A model generated the notes under the pieces. The model ran no database searches. It saw nothing but the letters and a program-made list of their open reading frames with translations, and had not been told where the DNA came from. The translations under genes and the position numbers were made by a program. 64,000 bases of DNA from Bacteroidales bacterium (GTDB taxonomy: Bacteria; Bacteroidota; Bacteroidia; Bacteroidales; UBA7332), in NCBI GenBank assembly GCA_028687995.1, contig JAQTZA010000002.1, positions 124,001 to 188,000 of the forward strand, read 5' to 3'. This document shows, piece after piece, positions 55,678 to 64,000 of the stretch; within the stretch, counting starts at the first letter, position 1, and every line of letters starts with the position of its first letter.

Positions 55678-56463
55678 TTAACTAGGTAATTTGCCAATAT
55701 ATGCCAAAATTCCACCATCTACATATAATACATGGCCGTTTACGAAATCAGAAGCACGTGAAGAAAGGAAAATAGCAGGGCCTTGTAAATCTTCGGGTGT
55801 TCCCCATCTCTCTGCGGGTGTGCGACCTACAATAAATGTGTTGAATGGATGGCCAGGTTCGCGCAAAGGTGCTGTTTGGGAAGTAGCAATATATCCAGGA
55901 CCAATGCCATTTACCTGAATGTTGTGTTGTGCCCATTCGCAAGCAAGATTTTTGGTCAACATTTTTAGACCACCTTTAGCTGCGGCATAGGCTGAAACTG
56001 TTTCGCGACCTAATTCGCTCATCATCGAGCAGATATTGATGATTTTTCCAGATCCTTTTGCGATCATTCCAGGAGCTACTGCCTTCGAAACGATAAATGG
56101 CCCATTTAGGTCAATATCAATGACTTGTCGAAAATCAGCAGCCGACATTTCGATGGCTGGAATTCGTTTGATAATTCCTGCATTGTTTATCAAAATATCA
56201 ATAACGCCAACTTCTTCAGCTATTTTGGCAACAGCTGCATATACTGCGTCTTCGTTTGTAACATCAAAAAGATATCCTTTTGCATCAATGCCTTTTGATT
56301 TGTATTCTAATATCGCAGCATCGATACGATCTTGATTTAGGTCGTTGAATACAATAGTTGCGCCTGCACCAGCAAGTGCTTCAGCTAATGCCATACCTAT
56401 GCCATGTGTTGCACCGGTCACTAAGGCAATTTTGCCATTTAAATTAAAAAATTCTTCTAACAT
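55678..56463 (-). CDS. kduD: 2-dehydro-3-deoxy-D-gluconate 5-dehydrogenase, SDR family
   Basis: 261-residue short-chain dehydrogenase: GATHGIGMALA nucleotide loop, NNAGI, catalytic Ser-Tyr-Lys with YAAAKGG, and the usual C-terminus with YVDGG. It reduces 2,5-diketo-3-deoxygluconate to KDG with NAD(P)H after KduI. It lies 41 bases after kduI. Confidence 0.93.
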   Translation of the reverse strand: MLEEFFNLNGKIALVTGATHGIGMALAEALAGAGATIVFNDLNQDRIDAAILEYKSKGIDAKGYLFDVTNEDAVYAAVAKIAEEVGVIDILINNAGIIKRIPAIEMSAADFRQVIDIDLNGPFIVSKAVAPGMIAKGSGKIINICSMMSELGRETVSAYAAAKGGLKMLTKNLACEWAQHNIQVNGIGPGYIATSQTAPLREPGHPFNTFIVGRTPAERWGTPEDLQGPAIFLSSRASDFVNGHVLYVDGGILAYIGKLPS

Positions 56464-56504
56464 TTTCTTAAGTATTATGATATGAGTTTAATTTTTCAGA
56501 TAAA

Positions 56505-57347
56505 TTATCGTAGATCAGTATGTTTGTAAAAATCTTGATCTGAATAATCGAGATTTTCACCACCCATTCCCCAAATAAATACATAATTTGAAGTAGCCGC
56601 AGCAGAGTGAATAGACCACTCAGGGGAGAGAACTGCTTGGTCACCTTTCATCCAAATGTGGCGAGTTTCGGTTGGTTCTCCCATGAAGTGACAGACTGCT
56701 TGTCCTTCAGGGACTTCGAAGTAGAAATACGCTTCCATTCGTCTACTGTGAGTATGTGCTGGCATGGTATTCCAAACACTACCTACTTGCAATTCTGTCA
56801 TTCCCATTTGTAATTGACATGTTTCGAGTACTTCGCGTACCAACATTTTATTGATATTGCGATGATTAGCCGTTTTCAACGATCCTAATTCCATCACGAG
56901 TGCATCATTTTTGGTGATTTTTCGATCAGGACAGTTTTTATGTGCTGGTGTAGAGTTGAAATAAAATTTTGCAGGATTTGATTCATCTGCACTTGCAAAA
57001 GTGACTTCTCTATCTCCAGATCCTAAATAAAGTGCTTCTTTATAATCTAAATCGTAACTTATTCCTGCCACTTGTATAGTACCTTTTCCTCCAACATTAA
57101 AGATTCCTAATTCGCGACGATGCAAAAAGAATTTGGCTTTCAAAGGGTCGATAGCCTCCAACGATAAAACTTCATTTGTTGGTTGAGCGCCACCAACAAC
57201 CATACGATCATATAGACTATATACCATGTTTACCTCATTGGTCGTAAAGATGGTGTCAACTAAGTGTTCTTTCCTTAATCGAGCTGTGTCGTAATTTTTG
57301 GCATCCTGAGGATGAGATGCATAGCGCAATTCGTAATTTGTTTTCAT
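56505..57347 (-). CDS. kduI: 5-keto-4-deoxyuronate isomerase
   Basis: 280-residue cupin. The zinc ligands of the family are seen as H198, H200 and E205 (MPAHTHSRRMEAYFYFE) and H247 (PEWSIHSA). It turns 5-keto-4-deoxyuronate, made from unsaturated galacturonate by pectate lyases, into 2,5-diketo-3-deoxygluconate. First gene of the operon, with a good promoter and operator upstream. No kdgK, kdgA or lyase gene is in the window. Confidence 0.95.
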   Translation of the reverse strand: MKTNYELRYASHPQDAKNYDTARLRKEHLVDTIFTTNEVNMVYSLYDRMVVGGAQPTNEVLSLEAIDPLKAKFFLHRRELGIFNVGGKGTIQVAGISYDLDYKEALYLGSGDREVTFASADESNPAKFYFNSTPAHKNCPDRKITKNDALVMELGSLKTANHRNINKMLVREVLETCQLQMGMTELQVGSVWNTMPAHTHSRRMEAYFYFEVPEGQAVCHFMGEPTETRHIWMKGDQAVLSPEWSIHSAAATSNYVFIWGMGGENLDYSDQDFYKHTDLR

Positions 57348-57394
57348 ATCGTATATTTTGATTATTTCCTTGTTCTAAGTAGCTTTGTATTTGT

Positions 57395-57414
57395 TTGTGC
57401 AATCGGTTGCGCAA
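57395..57414. promoter_or_regulatory. LacI-type operator at the kduI promoter
   Basis: TTGTGCAATC-GGTTGCGCAA, a 20-bp inverted repeat with 8 of 10 matching positions and a CG centre, the shape of LacI-family operators (GCAA..CG..TTGC). It overlaps the predicted transcription start (near 57405) and touches the -7 box, so a repressor bound there would block kdu transcription. The regulator gene is not in the window. Confidence 0.7.
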
Positions 57415-57444
57415 ATATAGCAATTAATTAATTTTACTTCCAAA
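57412..57444 (-). promoter_or_regulatory. kduI promoter
   Basis: Minus strand TTTG (57441-57444), 21 bases, TATATTTG (57412-57419). Confidence 0.75.
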
Positions 57445-57552
57445 TATAATGACTCTTTTTTTAATTTATTTTCAAATTAAGATGCGTAGAAAAAGAAATT
57501 ATCCTTTTGTTTTTGTAATTTTTTATAGAATAACTGACAATTGATTTTAAAG

Positions 57553-57585
57553 TTGTAAAATCTTAAAATTATTCCATTATCTTTG
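57553..57585 (+). promoter_or_regulatory. Promoter of the 966-aa lipoprotein gene
   Basis: TTG (57553-57555), 22 bases, TATCTTTG (57578-57585). The start site would be near 57592, after the most upstream in-frame ATG (57587), which argues for a later translation start. Confidence 0.55.
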
Positions 57586-57622
57586 AATGGAGCAACGGAA
57601 AGCTGAACAAATATTGATGATG

Positions 57623-60523
57623 ATGAATTTTATGTGCGTTAGATTGAGTAAATTATGTTTGAACTTGGCCTTATTCTTTGTATTGTGTACAACCACATCT
57701 TGTATTCAGAATGATTACGATTTGTCGAAAGGCCTTAATATTGAAATTATAGTTGGTGGTGATTCTCTTTCATTGCCTTTATGGAAAGACTCCATTTTAT
57801 TAAATTCCGTTCTCTCGGATACTTCTATCTTCAAGACGCTTGATGGCGATTTGTCGATTGTTCGGAAGGATTCGATGACAGTGAAAGTTGATACGATAAA
57901 ATCAGTTGTTTTCAACTTAACTCCACCGAAAATTGATAGTGTTGAGCTCTCATTTACTAGTGTTACTTTTAATCCCTTTCGGCTAAGTCCAATCAATCTA
58001 TCTTCTCCGCTTCCAATTCCCAATTTAGATGTAAGGCGATCTATCTTACCCATAAGTAATAGCAACGATTACACTTATCCTATTACCTTTACTGTTGATC
58101 CACAACTTTTACCTGTCAATGCAAGGAAAAGAAATAAAAAAGCGACTGTTGTCGAAATTGATACTATAACGATTGCTTCGGATAGTGTTATCAGTCAATC
58201 GATTTCTCTTGATTCATATCCATTGCAGTTGAAAAAAGTAAATACCATATTTTTGTCTAATAACTTGGTTCACGTTGTTTTCGATCGAACGAAGATGAAG
58301 GATTTGAATTTGCTCGATCGAACAGAAAAACTTGAACTGTTCAGAATCGACTTTCCATCTGAGTATAGAATTTCTAATCCGATTGGTCCAAACTGTCGAA
58401 TTGAAGGCAACTCATTTATCATCGAGAATGTATTTTTGGCAAAGCAGAATGAAAATGCAGAATATACTTTGCAAGTAGATCATATAGATTTGAGTAATAC
58501 TCTTCAGACTAACTACCTTGATTTTAAGAGAGATATTCCTTATTCGTTTATTTACAAGTTTAGGGGTACTACAGACGACCCACAAAGTCTTGTTGGGAAG
58601 CAAATAGAAATGATTATTGATGTAACATCTGCGCCAATAATCAGCGACTTGGCGCTTGAGACGAATACGATTAAAGTGGATGATAATGTGGGAAGCTCTC
58701 ATATTCATACATTTATAATGAATGCTCCAAAAGAAATTTTGTCAATTGGAGATGTTACATTCAAAAATGGAGCCTATCTCGATATTTTAATTTCCAAACC
58801 CGATATATCTCCTTTTTTATTTAATGCCGGCTATTGCGACATTCAATTGCCAAAGGCATTTCACTTCAAACGTAGATTGAATCTCGATCCTATAACCAAT
58901 GTATACCGTATTCCCTATTCTCAATTATTTCAAACACACAGATTATATTTATTAGGGGTAAGCATAAATCAAACCTTTCCTGATTCTGGTGGGGAAGTAT
59001 ATATCGATGATGATGTTAAATACTCTATTTCAGGATTTCAATTGGCTCCTGCAAATATCAGAACATCTCGAGTAGAGTTGATGAACAATTTGAGTTACAA
59101 TTTTTCATTTTCAACTAATTCTATAGAAACTGAAAATGCAAATATAACAACCAAAGAGACCACATTGGAAATTCCTGATAGAGAAATGGTGATATCATTA
59201 CATCGTTTTGTATCGAATGAGGTTGAGAAACTCTATAAAGCAGATATGGCTGCACCTGTAAAATTGGAACTTAGATTTGATTTGTCAGGAGTGCCGTCTA
59301 ATATTGATTCTCTTTTTTTTAGAAATTATACCATCAAAATGCCCTCTTTCCTAAGGTTTAAAGAGGGAAGTACAAATTCTAATAATGAAATTATTTTGAA
59401 TCGAGGTTTTAAGGTGAAAGAGGGATTTACTAAAATAGTAGAATTAGTACAACTCGATTTTGGAACAGAAGGAAATACTTTGGTTGATGGATATCTTGAT
59501 TTAGATGAGACTGTTGGGTTTTCAGGTTCAGTTTATATTAAGCAAACAAACATGAATTCTTCAGAACTATCCAATATAAAAGTGATACCAAGCGTTAATG
59601 TTGAGTTAGTTAAATTGGGACTCGTGGAAGGGAAATTCAATCCGAAATTGTCTGCAATCAAACAAAAAATAAATCTAGATTTGCCCTCTTATTTATTGAA
59701 TGATAGTGTGAAATTAGACATAAGTAATCCAGTTATTTTAGTAGATGCAGGCAATCCAATGGGTTTTCCAGTGAATGTCGATGTGCAAATGTCACCTAGG
59801 AGAAATGGCGCTATCCTTTCCAATGCTATTATTAATACAAATGTATTAATTGCCTGTGCTCAAATTCTTGGTATTCCGACATGGACTAAATTTGGATTGG
59901 CAGTAAATGTAGATGAAGTTCCCGGAGACTATCAACCGTTAGTTGTGCCGAGTTTAGCTAATTTACTGACAACAATACCCGATGAAATTGAGATGGCAAT
60001 GACGCCTACTGTTGTAGCAGATCACCATAAAGTTGATTTATTGGCTCAACAAAATAGTATGTTTATGAAATATGAGGTTCGGATACCCATGAAATTTGGT
60101 GCGAATTTCCGATTTTCATACAATAAATCTATCATAGGCCAGAAAGACAAATTGAATCGTCTTTTGCAATACACCAAAAAAATAAATATTGCAGCGACTA
60201 TCGGTAATACGATTCCTCTAACTCTAAAATTAGAATTAGTGCCTTTGGATACCCAGGGAAAAGTGTTAAAAGATATCACAATCTCAAATATTGAAAAAAT
60301 AAAAGCAGGAAATACTAACTTTGAAAGTCAAACTAAATTAGTTGTTGATGTGTTTGAAAAGGAAGGCTCAAATGCATTGATAAATTTGGATGGTTTTAAA
60401 GTCACCGTTTCTGCTAATAGAGATGCTACAACCGCTGGTCTTGCTATCAAGCAAACTCAATACTTTAAGCTTGATTTAAAAGTATTAGTACCCGAAGGTT
60501 TGAAGGTTGACTTGAATAAATAA
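57623..60523 (+). CDS. Very large lipoprotein of unknown function
   Basis: 966 residues from MNFMCVRLSKL; an ATG 12 codons upstream (57587) is nearly on top of the -7 box and less likely. The signal ends in LCTTTSC, a lipobox. No known domain is recognised; the body is beta-rich with repeated stretches of the kind found in multi-domain cell-surface or periplasmic proteins (for example DSVELSFTSVTFNP, LEIPDREMVISLHRF). It is followed 34 bases later by a DUF5723 outer-membrane protein, so the two are likely one unit. Confidence 0.8.
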   Translation: MNFMCVRLSKLCLNLALFFVLCTTTSCIQNDYDLSKGLNIEIIVGGDSLSLPLWKDSILLNSVLSDTSIFKTLDGDLSIVRKDSMTVKVDTIKSVVFNLTPPKIDSVELSFTSVTFNPFRLSPINLSSPLPIPNLDVRRSILPISNSNDYTYPITFTVDPQLLPVNARKRNKKATVVEIDTITIASDSVISQSISLDSYPLQLKKVNTIFLSNNLVHVVFDRTKMKDLNLLDRTEKLELFRIDFPSEYRISNPIGPNCRIEGNSFIIENVFLAKQNENAEYTLQVDHIDLSNTLQTNYLDFKRDIPYSFIYKFRGTTDDPQSLVGKQIEMIIDVTSAPIISDLALETNTIKVDDNVGSSHIHTFIMNAPKEILSIGDVTFKNGAYLDILISKPDISPFLFNAGYCDIQLPKAFHFKRRLNLDPITNVYRIPYSQLFQTHRLYLLGVSINQTFPDSGGEVYIDDDVKYSISGFQLAPANIRTSRVELMNNLSYNFSFSTNSIETENANITTKETTLEIPDREMVISLHRFVSNEVEKLYKADMAAPVKLELRFDLSGVPSNIDSLFFRNYTIKMPSFLRFKEGSTNSNNEIILNRGFKVKEGFTKIVELVQLDFGTEGNTLVDGYLDLDETVGFSGSVYIKQTNMNSSELSNIKVIPSVNVELVKLGLVEGKFNPKLSAIKQKINLDLPSYLLNDSVKLDISNPVILVDAGNPMGFPVNVDVQMSPRRNGAILSNAIINTNVLIACAQILGIPTWTKFGLAVNVDEVPGDYQPLVVPSLANLLTTIPDEIEMAMTPTVVADHHKVDLLAQQNSMFMKYEVRIPMKFGANFRFSYNKSIIGQKDKLNRLLQYTKKINIAATIGNTIPLTLKLELVPLDTQGKVLKDITISNIEKIKAGNTNFESQTKLVVDVFEKEGSNALINLDGFKVTVSANRDATTAGLAIKQTQYFKLDLKVLVPEGLKVDLNK

Positions 60524-60557
60524 CAGCTTATTATGTGTATACACAGATTCGAGAATT

Positions 60558-61985
60558 ATGAAGAAATATATCTTAGTTTGTATTGTTTTAATATATTGTA
60601 GCATAGCACCCGTCGTAAAAGCGCAGACTATGTCTTCACTCTATTTCTTGGATAAATGGAGCTTGAATCATCGTAGTAATGCAGCTTTTGCTCCTGAAAA
60701 TGGGTATGTTTCAATCCCATTTATGGGCAGTTCTCAATTTGCAGCCACATCCAATTTAGGGCTTTCCAGTTTTATTTTCCCAACCGAAAATCAGAATGTA
60801 ACCTTTATGAGTCAATCCGTTAGTAATGATGATTTTCTCAAAGGAATTGCTAAGAATAATTTTTTCTCTCAGGAGTCCAATAATAATTTTATTTCGTTTG
60901 GGTTTTATGGACAAAATAGTGGGTTCTGGTCATTCTCTATGTCATTGAAAGAACAATTCAATATGAATCTACCGTATGAATTGTTCCATCTGGCTAAAGT
61001 GGGCATGAATGGCGGAGTTAACCACTACGATTTGAGTAATATGTATGTGAAGAATACCTATTTTGGAGAAATGTCCATCGGTTATTCGAAAGATATTGAT
61101 GATCAGTTACGTCTAGGAGGGAAAGTGAAATTATTGGCTGGTTTTGTATCCACAAATATTAGTTACAGTAAATTCGATGTAGATTTGTCGGAGAAGGAGT
61201 GGCGTGCAAGTGCAAAGGGCGAATTTATGCTGAATTCAAGAACATTAAGTTTTGATAAAGACAATAAAGGTTATTTTGATTTCAATAGATCTCATTTCGA
61301 TTTAAAGGAGTTTAAACCATCTGGATATGGTATTTCAATAGATTTCGGAGCAGAATATAAGTTAGATGATCGTTGGAAGTTTGGTGCTAGTTTTAGTGAT
61401 TTAGGATTCATGACATGGCGTAGAAATTCATGGCAAAGAGGTGTTACCGATGCTGAGTTTTCCTTTAAAGGGTTCAGTAATATTGATTTAGCTAATATTG
61501 ATTTGACTAGTCAAATAGAAACATTGAAATCTGATGCAGAGAATTTAATACGATTTAAAGAGGAAAAAGGTGTCGATGAGTATAAATTGCAAGAACTAGC
61601 AGCAACATGGAATGTGAGTGGAGAGTATAATCTTTTTAGAAATGATAAGCAGGAGATTTCGTTGGGAACGTTATGGAATAATCGGTATATTGAAAATAAA
61701 CTCTTTACTGAATTGTTAACAGCAGTTACCTTGAAACCTTTTTGGTGGATGACATCTTCTATTACGTACCCAATATTAGGCAATAAACCAAAAGTATTGG
61801 GTTTTGCTCTCCTTTTTTCACCGAAATGGATTAATGTTTTTCTAGCCGCCGAAGGGTTGAATACAAAAATAAATAGACAGTTTTTACCAATAAATCCTTT
61901 CTATCTCAGTGTTCAAGCTGGAATCACAATTCCTCTTTCAACCAATGTCAAGTACAGGAGTAAAGTGAAAACAGAAAGACTCTAG
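60558..61985 (+). CDS. DUF5723 family outer-membrane protein
   Basis: 475 residues with signal peptide (MKKYILVCIVLIYCSIAPVVKAQ) and the DUF5723 body: SLYFLDKWSLNHRSNAAFAPENG at the start, then alternating aromatic strands and a C-terminal strand run typical of a beta-barrel. The function is not known; the fold is expected to be similar to the PorV/PorQ-type barrels. It is paired with the lipoprotein gene upstream. Confidence 0.85.
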   Translation: MKKYILVCIVLIYCSIAPVVKAQTMSSLYFLDKWSLNHRSNAAFAPENGYVSIPFMGSSQFAATSNLGLSSFIFPTENQNVTFMSQSVSNDDFLKGIAKNNFFSQESNNNFISFGFYGQNSGFWSFSMSLKEQFNMNLPYELFHLAKVGMNGGVNHYDLSNMYVKNTYFGEMSIGYSKDIDDQLRLGGKVKLLAGFVSTNISYSKFDVDLSEKEWRASAKGEFMLNSRTLSFDKDNKGYFDFNRSHFDLKEFKPSGYGISIDFGAEYKLDDRWKFGASFSDLGFMTWRRNSWQRGVTDAEFSFKGFSNIDLANIDLTSQIETLKSDAENLIRFKEEKGVDEYKLQELAATWNVSGEYNLFRNDKQEISLGTLWNNRYIENKLFTELLTAVTLKPFWWMTSSITYPILGNKPKVLGFALLFSPKWINVFLAAEGLNTKINRQFLPINPFYLSVQAGITIPLSTNVKYRSKVKTERL

Positions 61986-61990
61986 AAGTC

Positions 61991-62590
61991 TTATTTCAAC
62001 GATTTTATTATTGATGCAATATAGTCGAGCACTTCGTCTTTACCTTCGAATTTCTCAGCGGATGTGTTGAATATTGGAGGCAGTTCAAACCACGTTTCGA
62101 GTAGTTTAGCTTCAAAAGTTTTTCTGTTACTTTTCAAAATCCCTTTTCCCACTTTATCTGTTTTGGTAAGAATAATGGAGAATGGAACTCCGCATTCACC
62201 CAACCATTCCATGAATTCTAAATCTATTTTTTGTGGTTCCAATCGTGAATCAATCAACACAAAAAGATTGGTCAGCTGCTCGCGTTCGAGAATGTAGTTT
62301 TCGATGATCTCACGCAGTTTTTCACGACCATCTTTGCCACGCCGAGCATAGCCATATCCTGGTAAATCAACCAAATACCATTCATTGTTGATGATGAAGT
62401 GGTTGATCAACATCGTTTTTCCGGGAGTGGAAGATGTCATTGCCAATCCTTTGCGGTTGGTGAGCATATTGATAAGCGACGATTTACCTACATTCGAGCG
62501 ACCAATAAAGGCAAACTCGGGAAGATTTCCGTCAGGGCATTTCTTAACTTCGGTGTTACTGATGGCGAATTTCGCCTCTTTTATAATCAT
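61991..62590 (-). CDS. engB: Ribosome biogenesis GTPase EngB (YihA/YsxC)
   Basis: 199-residue P-loop GTPase with G1 [10 protein letters not shown]3 DLPGYGYA and G4 TKTD; needed for late 50S assembly and usually essential. It overlaps the 3' end of the symporter gene by 35 bases in another frame, so both are translated from one transcript. Confidence 0.95.
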   Translation of the reverse strand: MIIKEAKFAISNTEVKKCPDGNLPEFAFIGRSNVGKSSLINMLTNRKGLAMTSSTPGKTMLINHFIINNEWYLVDLPGYGYARRGKDGREKLREIIENYILEREQLTNLFVLIDSRLEPQKIDLEFMEWLGECGVPFSIILTKTDKVGKGILKSNRKTFEAKLLETWFELPPIFNTSAEKFEGKDEVLDYIASIIKSLK

Positions 62591-64000
62591 AGGAGAAAAA
62601 TATTAGTCCGGCAAAGGTAATCAATCCGTTTATCATTAGTATCTCATACCCGAATTTATATCCCGTATAGCGTTGAATCGTGTAGTCGAGTGCATACGCC
62701 AACAGCGGCGAAGCGATGCAAATGTAAGGTGTGAATCGATCGCGTGTCATTCGTTTTGTGAGCATTCCAAAAGCGAATAATCCTAATAATGGACCATAAG
62801 TATATGCGGCGATGGTGTAGATGGCATCAATTACGCTTTTACTATTTATCTCTTTCACAATCAGAATAATAATGACGACTACAACAGTTATCAGGAAATG
62901 TGTCCAGATTCGAATTCGTTTTGCTTTCTCTGCCGGATATTGTTCTATATCCAGAATGTCGATACAGGTTGAAGTTGTGAGTGCTGCAATGGCCGAATCG
63001 GCACTGGCAAATGAAGCAGCAATGATTCCGAGTGTGAAAAATACCAATACCGGAGTACCCAACATTCCGTTTGTTGCAAACATAGGCAGAATTTGATCGC
63101 CCGATTCGGGAAGCACAGTTCCTGTTTGTTGAGCTAACATGAGTAACAAAACTCCTAAAGTGAGAAACAGTAGATTTATCGGTACGAAGGCAAAACCGTA
63201 GCTATACATATTTCGTTTCGCTTCTTTGAGTGAACGACAAGTGAGATTCTTTTGCATCATATCTTGGTCGAGACCAGTCATTACGATGGTGATAAATATG
63301 CCGCTAAAGAATTGCTTGAAGAAGTTTTGCTTCGATTGCCAGTCGTCGAACACAAAGATACGACTGTGTTCGTGAGTCGAAACAGCTTGTATAATGCCAT
63401 TGAAATCAAGATTCAAGTGCATCGAAATTTGGCGAATAAGCAATATAAGCATTGTAATCATACACAATGCCTGAAGGGTGTCAGTCCAAATAATGGTTTT
63501 GATGCCACTGCGAAAGGTGTAGAGGAAAATTAGCATCAGGTTGATAATCACATTCACATAAAATGGAATGCCCCACGGATCGTAAACAAAAGCTTGCAAA
63601 ATAATCGCCACCAGATAGATGCGAACAGCTGCGCCAATTGTCCGCGAAAGCAGGAAAAATGAAGCACCAGTTTTGTACGCTCGTTTGCCTATTCGCTCCC
63701 GAAGGTAGGTGTATATTGAGGTTAGATTTAATCGATAATAGAGTGGGAGCAACACGTTGGCGATAAAAAGATAGCCGACGAAAAATCCCAGTACCATTTG
63801 CATGTAGGTCATATCGATGCTGCGCACCATACCCGGCACCGAGATAAATGTAACGCCAGAAAGCGTCGTTCCAATCATCCCGAAAGCAATGATATACCAC
63901 CTTGATTGTTTGTCAGCAGTAAAGAAAGTACGATTGCCCGTCTTTCGGCCCGTGAGGTACGATACCGTAAGCAATACCGAAAAATAAGCAACAATGATAA
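62556..64000 (-). CDS. Sodium:solute symporter (SSS family), 5' end outside the window
   Basis: The frame stays open to the right edge (…[19 protein letters not shown]) so the true start is outside the window. About 480 residues are visible with 12-13 hydrophobic segments. [32 protein letters not shown] and the long loop with [17 protein letters not shown] fit the SSS family in Bacteroidota, which use a Na+ gradient to import small solutes such as sugars, proline or pantothenate. The substrate is unknown. The C-terminus overlaps engB. Confidence 0.88.
   Translation of the reverse strand, partial: IIVAYFSVLLTVSYLTGRKTGNRTFFTADKQSRWYIIAFGMIGTTLSGVTFISVPGMVRSIDMTYMQMVLGFFVGYLFIANVLLPLYYRLNLTSIYTYLRERIGKRAYKTGASFFLLSRTIGAAVRIYLVAIILQAFVYDPWGIPFYVNVIINLMLIFLYTFRSGIKTIIWTDTLQALCMITMLILLIRQISMHLNLDFNGIIQAVSTHEHSRIFVFDDWQSKQNFFKQFFSGIFITIVMTGLDQDMMQKNLTCRSLKEAKRNMYSYGFAFVPINLLFLTLGVLLLMLAQQTGTVLPESGDQILPMFATNGMLGTPVLVFFTLGIIAASFASADSAIAALTTSTCIDILDIEQYPAEKAKRIRIWTHFLITVVVVIIILIVKEINSKSVIDAIYTIAAYTYGPLLGLFAFGMLTKRMTRDRFTPYICIASPLLAYALDYTIQRYTGYKFGYEILMINGLITFAGLIFFSYDYKRGEIRHQ

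Noticed and set aside
58412-58708. Minus-strand ORF in the lipoprotein gene
   Set aside because: Antisense, low-complexity product, no promoter.
63972-63974. TTG start for the symporter
   Set aside because: The frame continues upstream with a hydrophobic segment to the window edge; the gene is simply cut.

Overview
The window is a 64 kb piece of a chromosome from a member of the Bacteroidota, most likely an anaerobic, propionate/succinate-type Bacteroidales (Paludibacter- or Dysgonomonas-like; this placement is inference). Evidence: Bacteroidota promoters (TTTG, about 19 bases, then TANNTTTG) stand before many genes; there are an Rnf complex in the order rseC-B-C-D-G-E-A, a four-subunit 2-oxoacid:ferredoxin oxidoreductase, a serine palmitoyltransferase (sphingolipids), DUF4827, DUF4861 and DUF5723 proteins, and a GT3/GT35 glycogen pair. 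No phage, transposase or CRISPR array is visible.

Layout. 1-1073: 5' part of an M13 metallopeptidase lipoprotein (runs off the left edge). 1074-1750: repeat-rich gap with six 21-bp tandem repeats and a cluster of palindromes. 1751-7725: ilvD-ilvB-ilvN-ilvC operon, read right to left, preceded by a promoter, a 20-residue Val/Leu-rich leader peptide and an attenuator; tRNA-Val(GAC) lies just upstream on the same strand. 8018-9544: dprA and a thioesterase. 9685-11610: a membrane/pseudo-Nudix protein and a flavodoxin-fold quinone reductase. 11690-15928: glycogen phosphorylase and glycogen synthase. 16299-17947: small protein, PlsC-like acyltransferase and omega-amidase. 17993-20955: korD-A-(56-aa membrane protein)-B-C.

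21184-36589: a 15 kb AT-rich exopolysaccharide locus, all on the minus strand: Wza-like export protein, Wzz, two Wzx flippases, acetyltransferase, four glycosyltransferases, Wzy-like polymerase, lipocalin-like lipoprotein and Wzi-like outer-membrane protein. 36852-39710: OmpA-TSP3 protein and serine palmitoyltransferase. 40058-49025 (plus strand): 55-aa basic protein, rnf operon, nrnA, DUF4827 lipoprotein, glmM. 49091-57347 (minus strand): TPR protein, sucCD, a GRAM/PH-like membrane protein, and the kduI-kduD-DUF4861 pectin/uronate operon with a LacI-type operator. 57623-61985: large lipoprotein plus DUF5723 outer-membrane protein. 61991-64000: engB and a sodium:solute symporter (5' end outside the window).

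How it works together: Kor makes reduced ferredoxin, Rnf couples ferredoxin oxidation to NAD+ reduction and ion pumping, and SucCD handles the succinyl-CoA step, as expected for a fermenter with a partial TCA cycle. The best regulatory finds are the ilv attenuator and the kdu operator. The least-described protein candidates are the lipoprotein/DUF5723 pair, the membrane/pseudo-Nudix protein, the 56-aa protein inside kor and the 55-aa protein before rnf.
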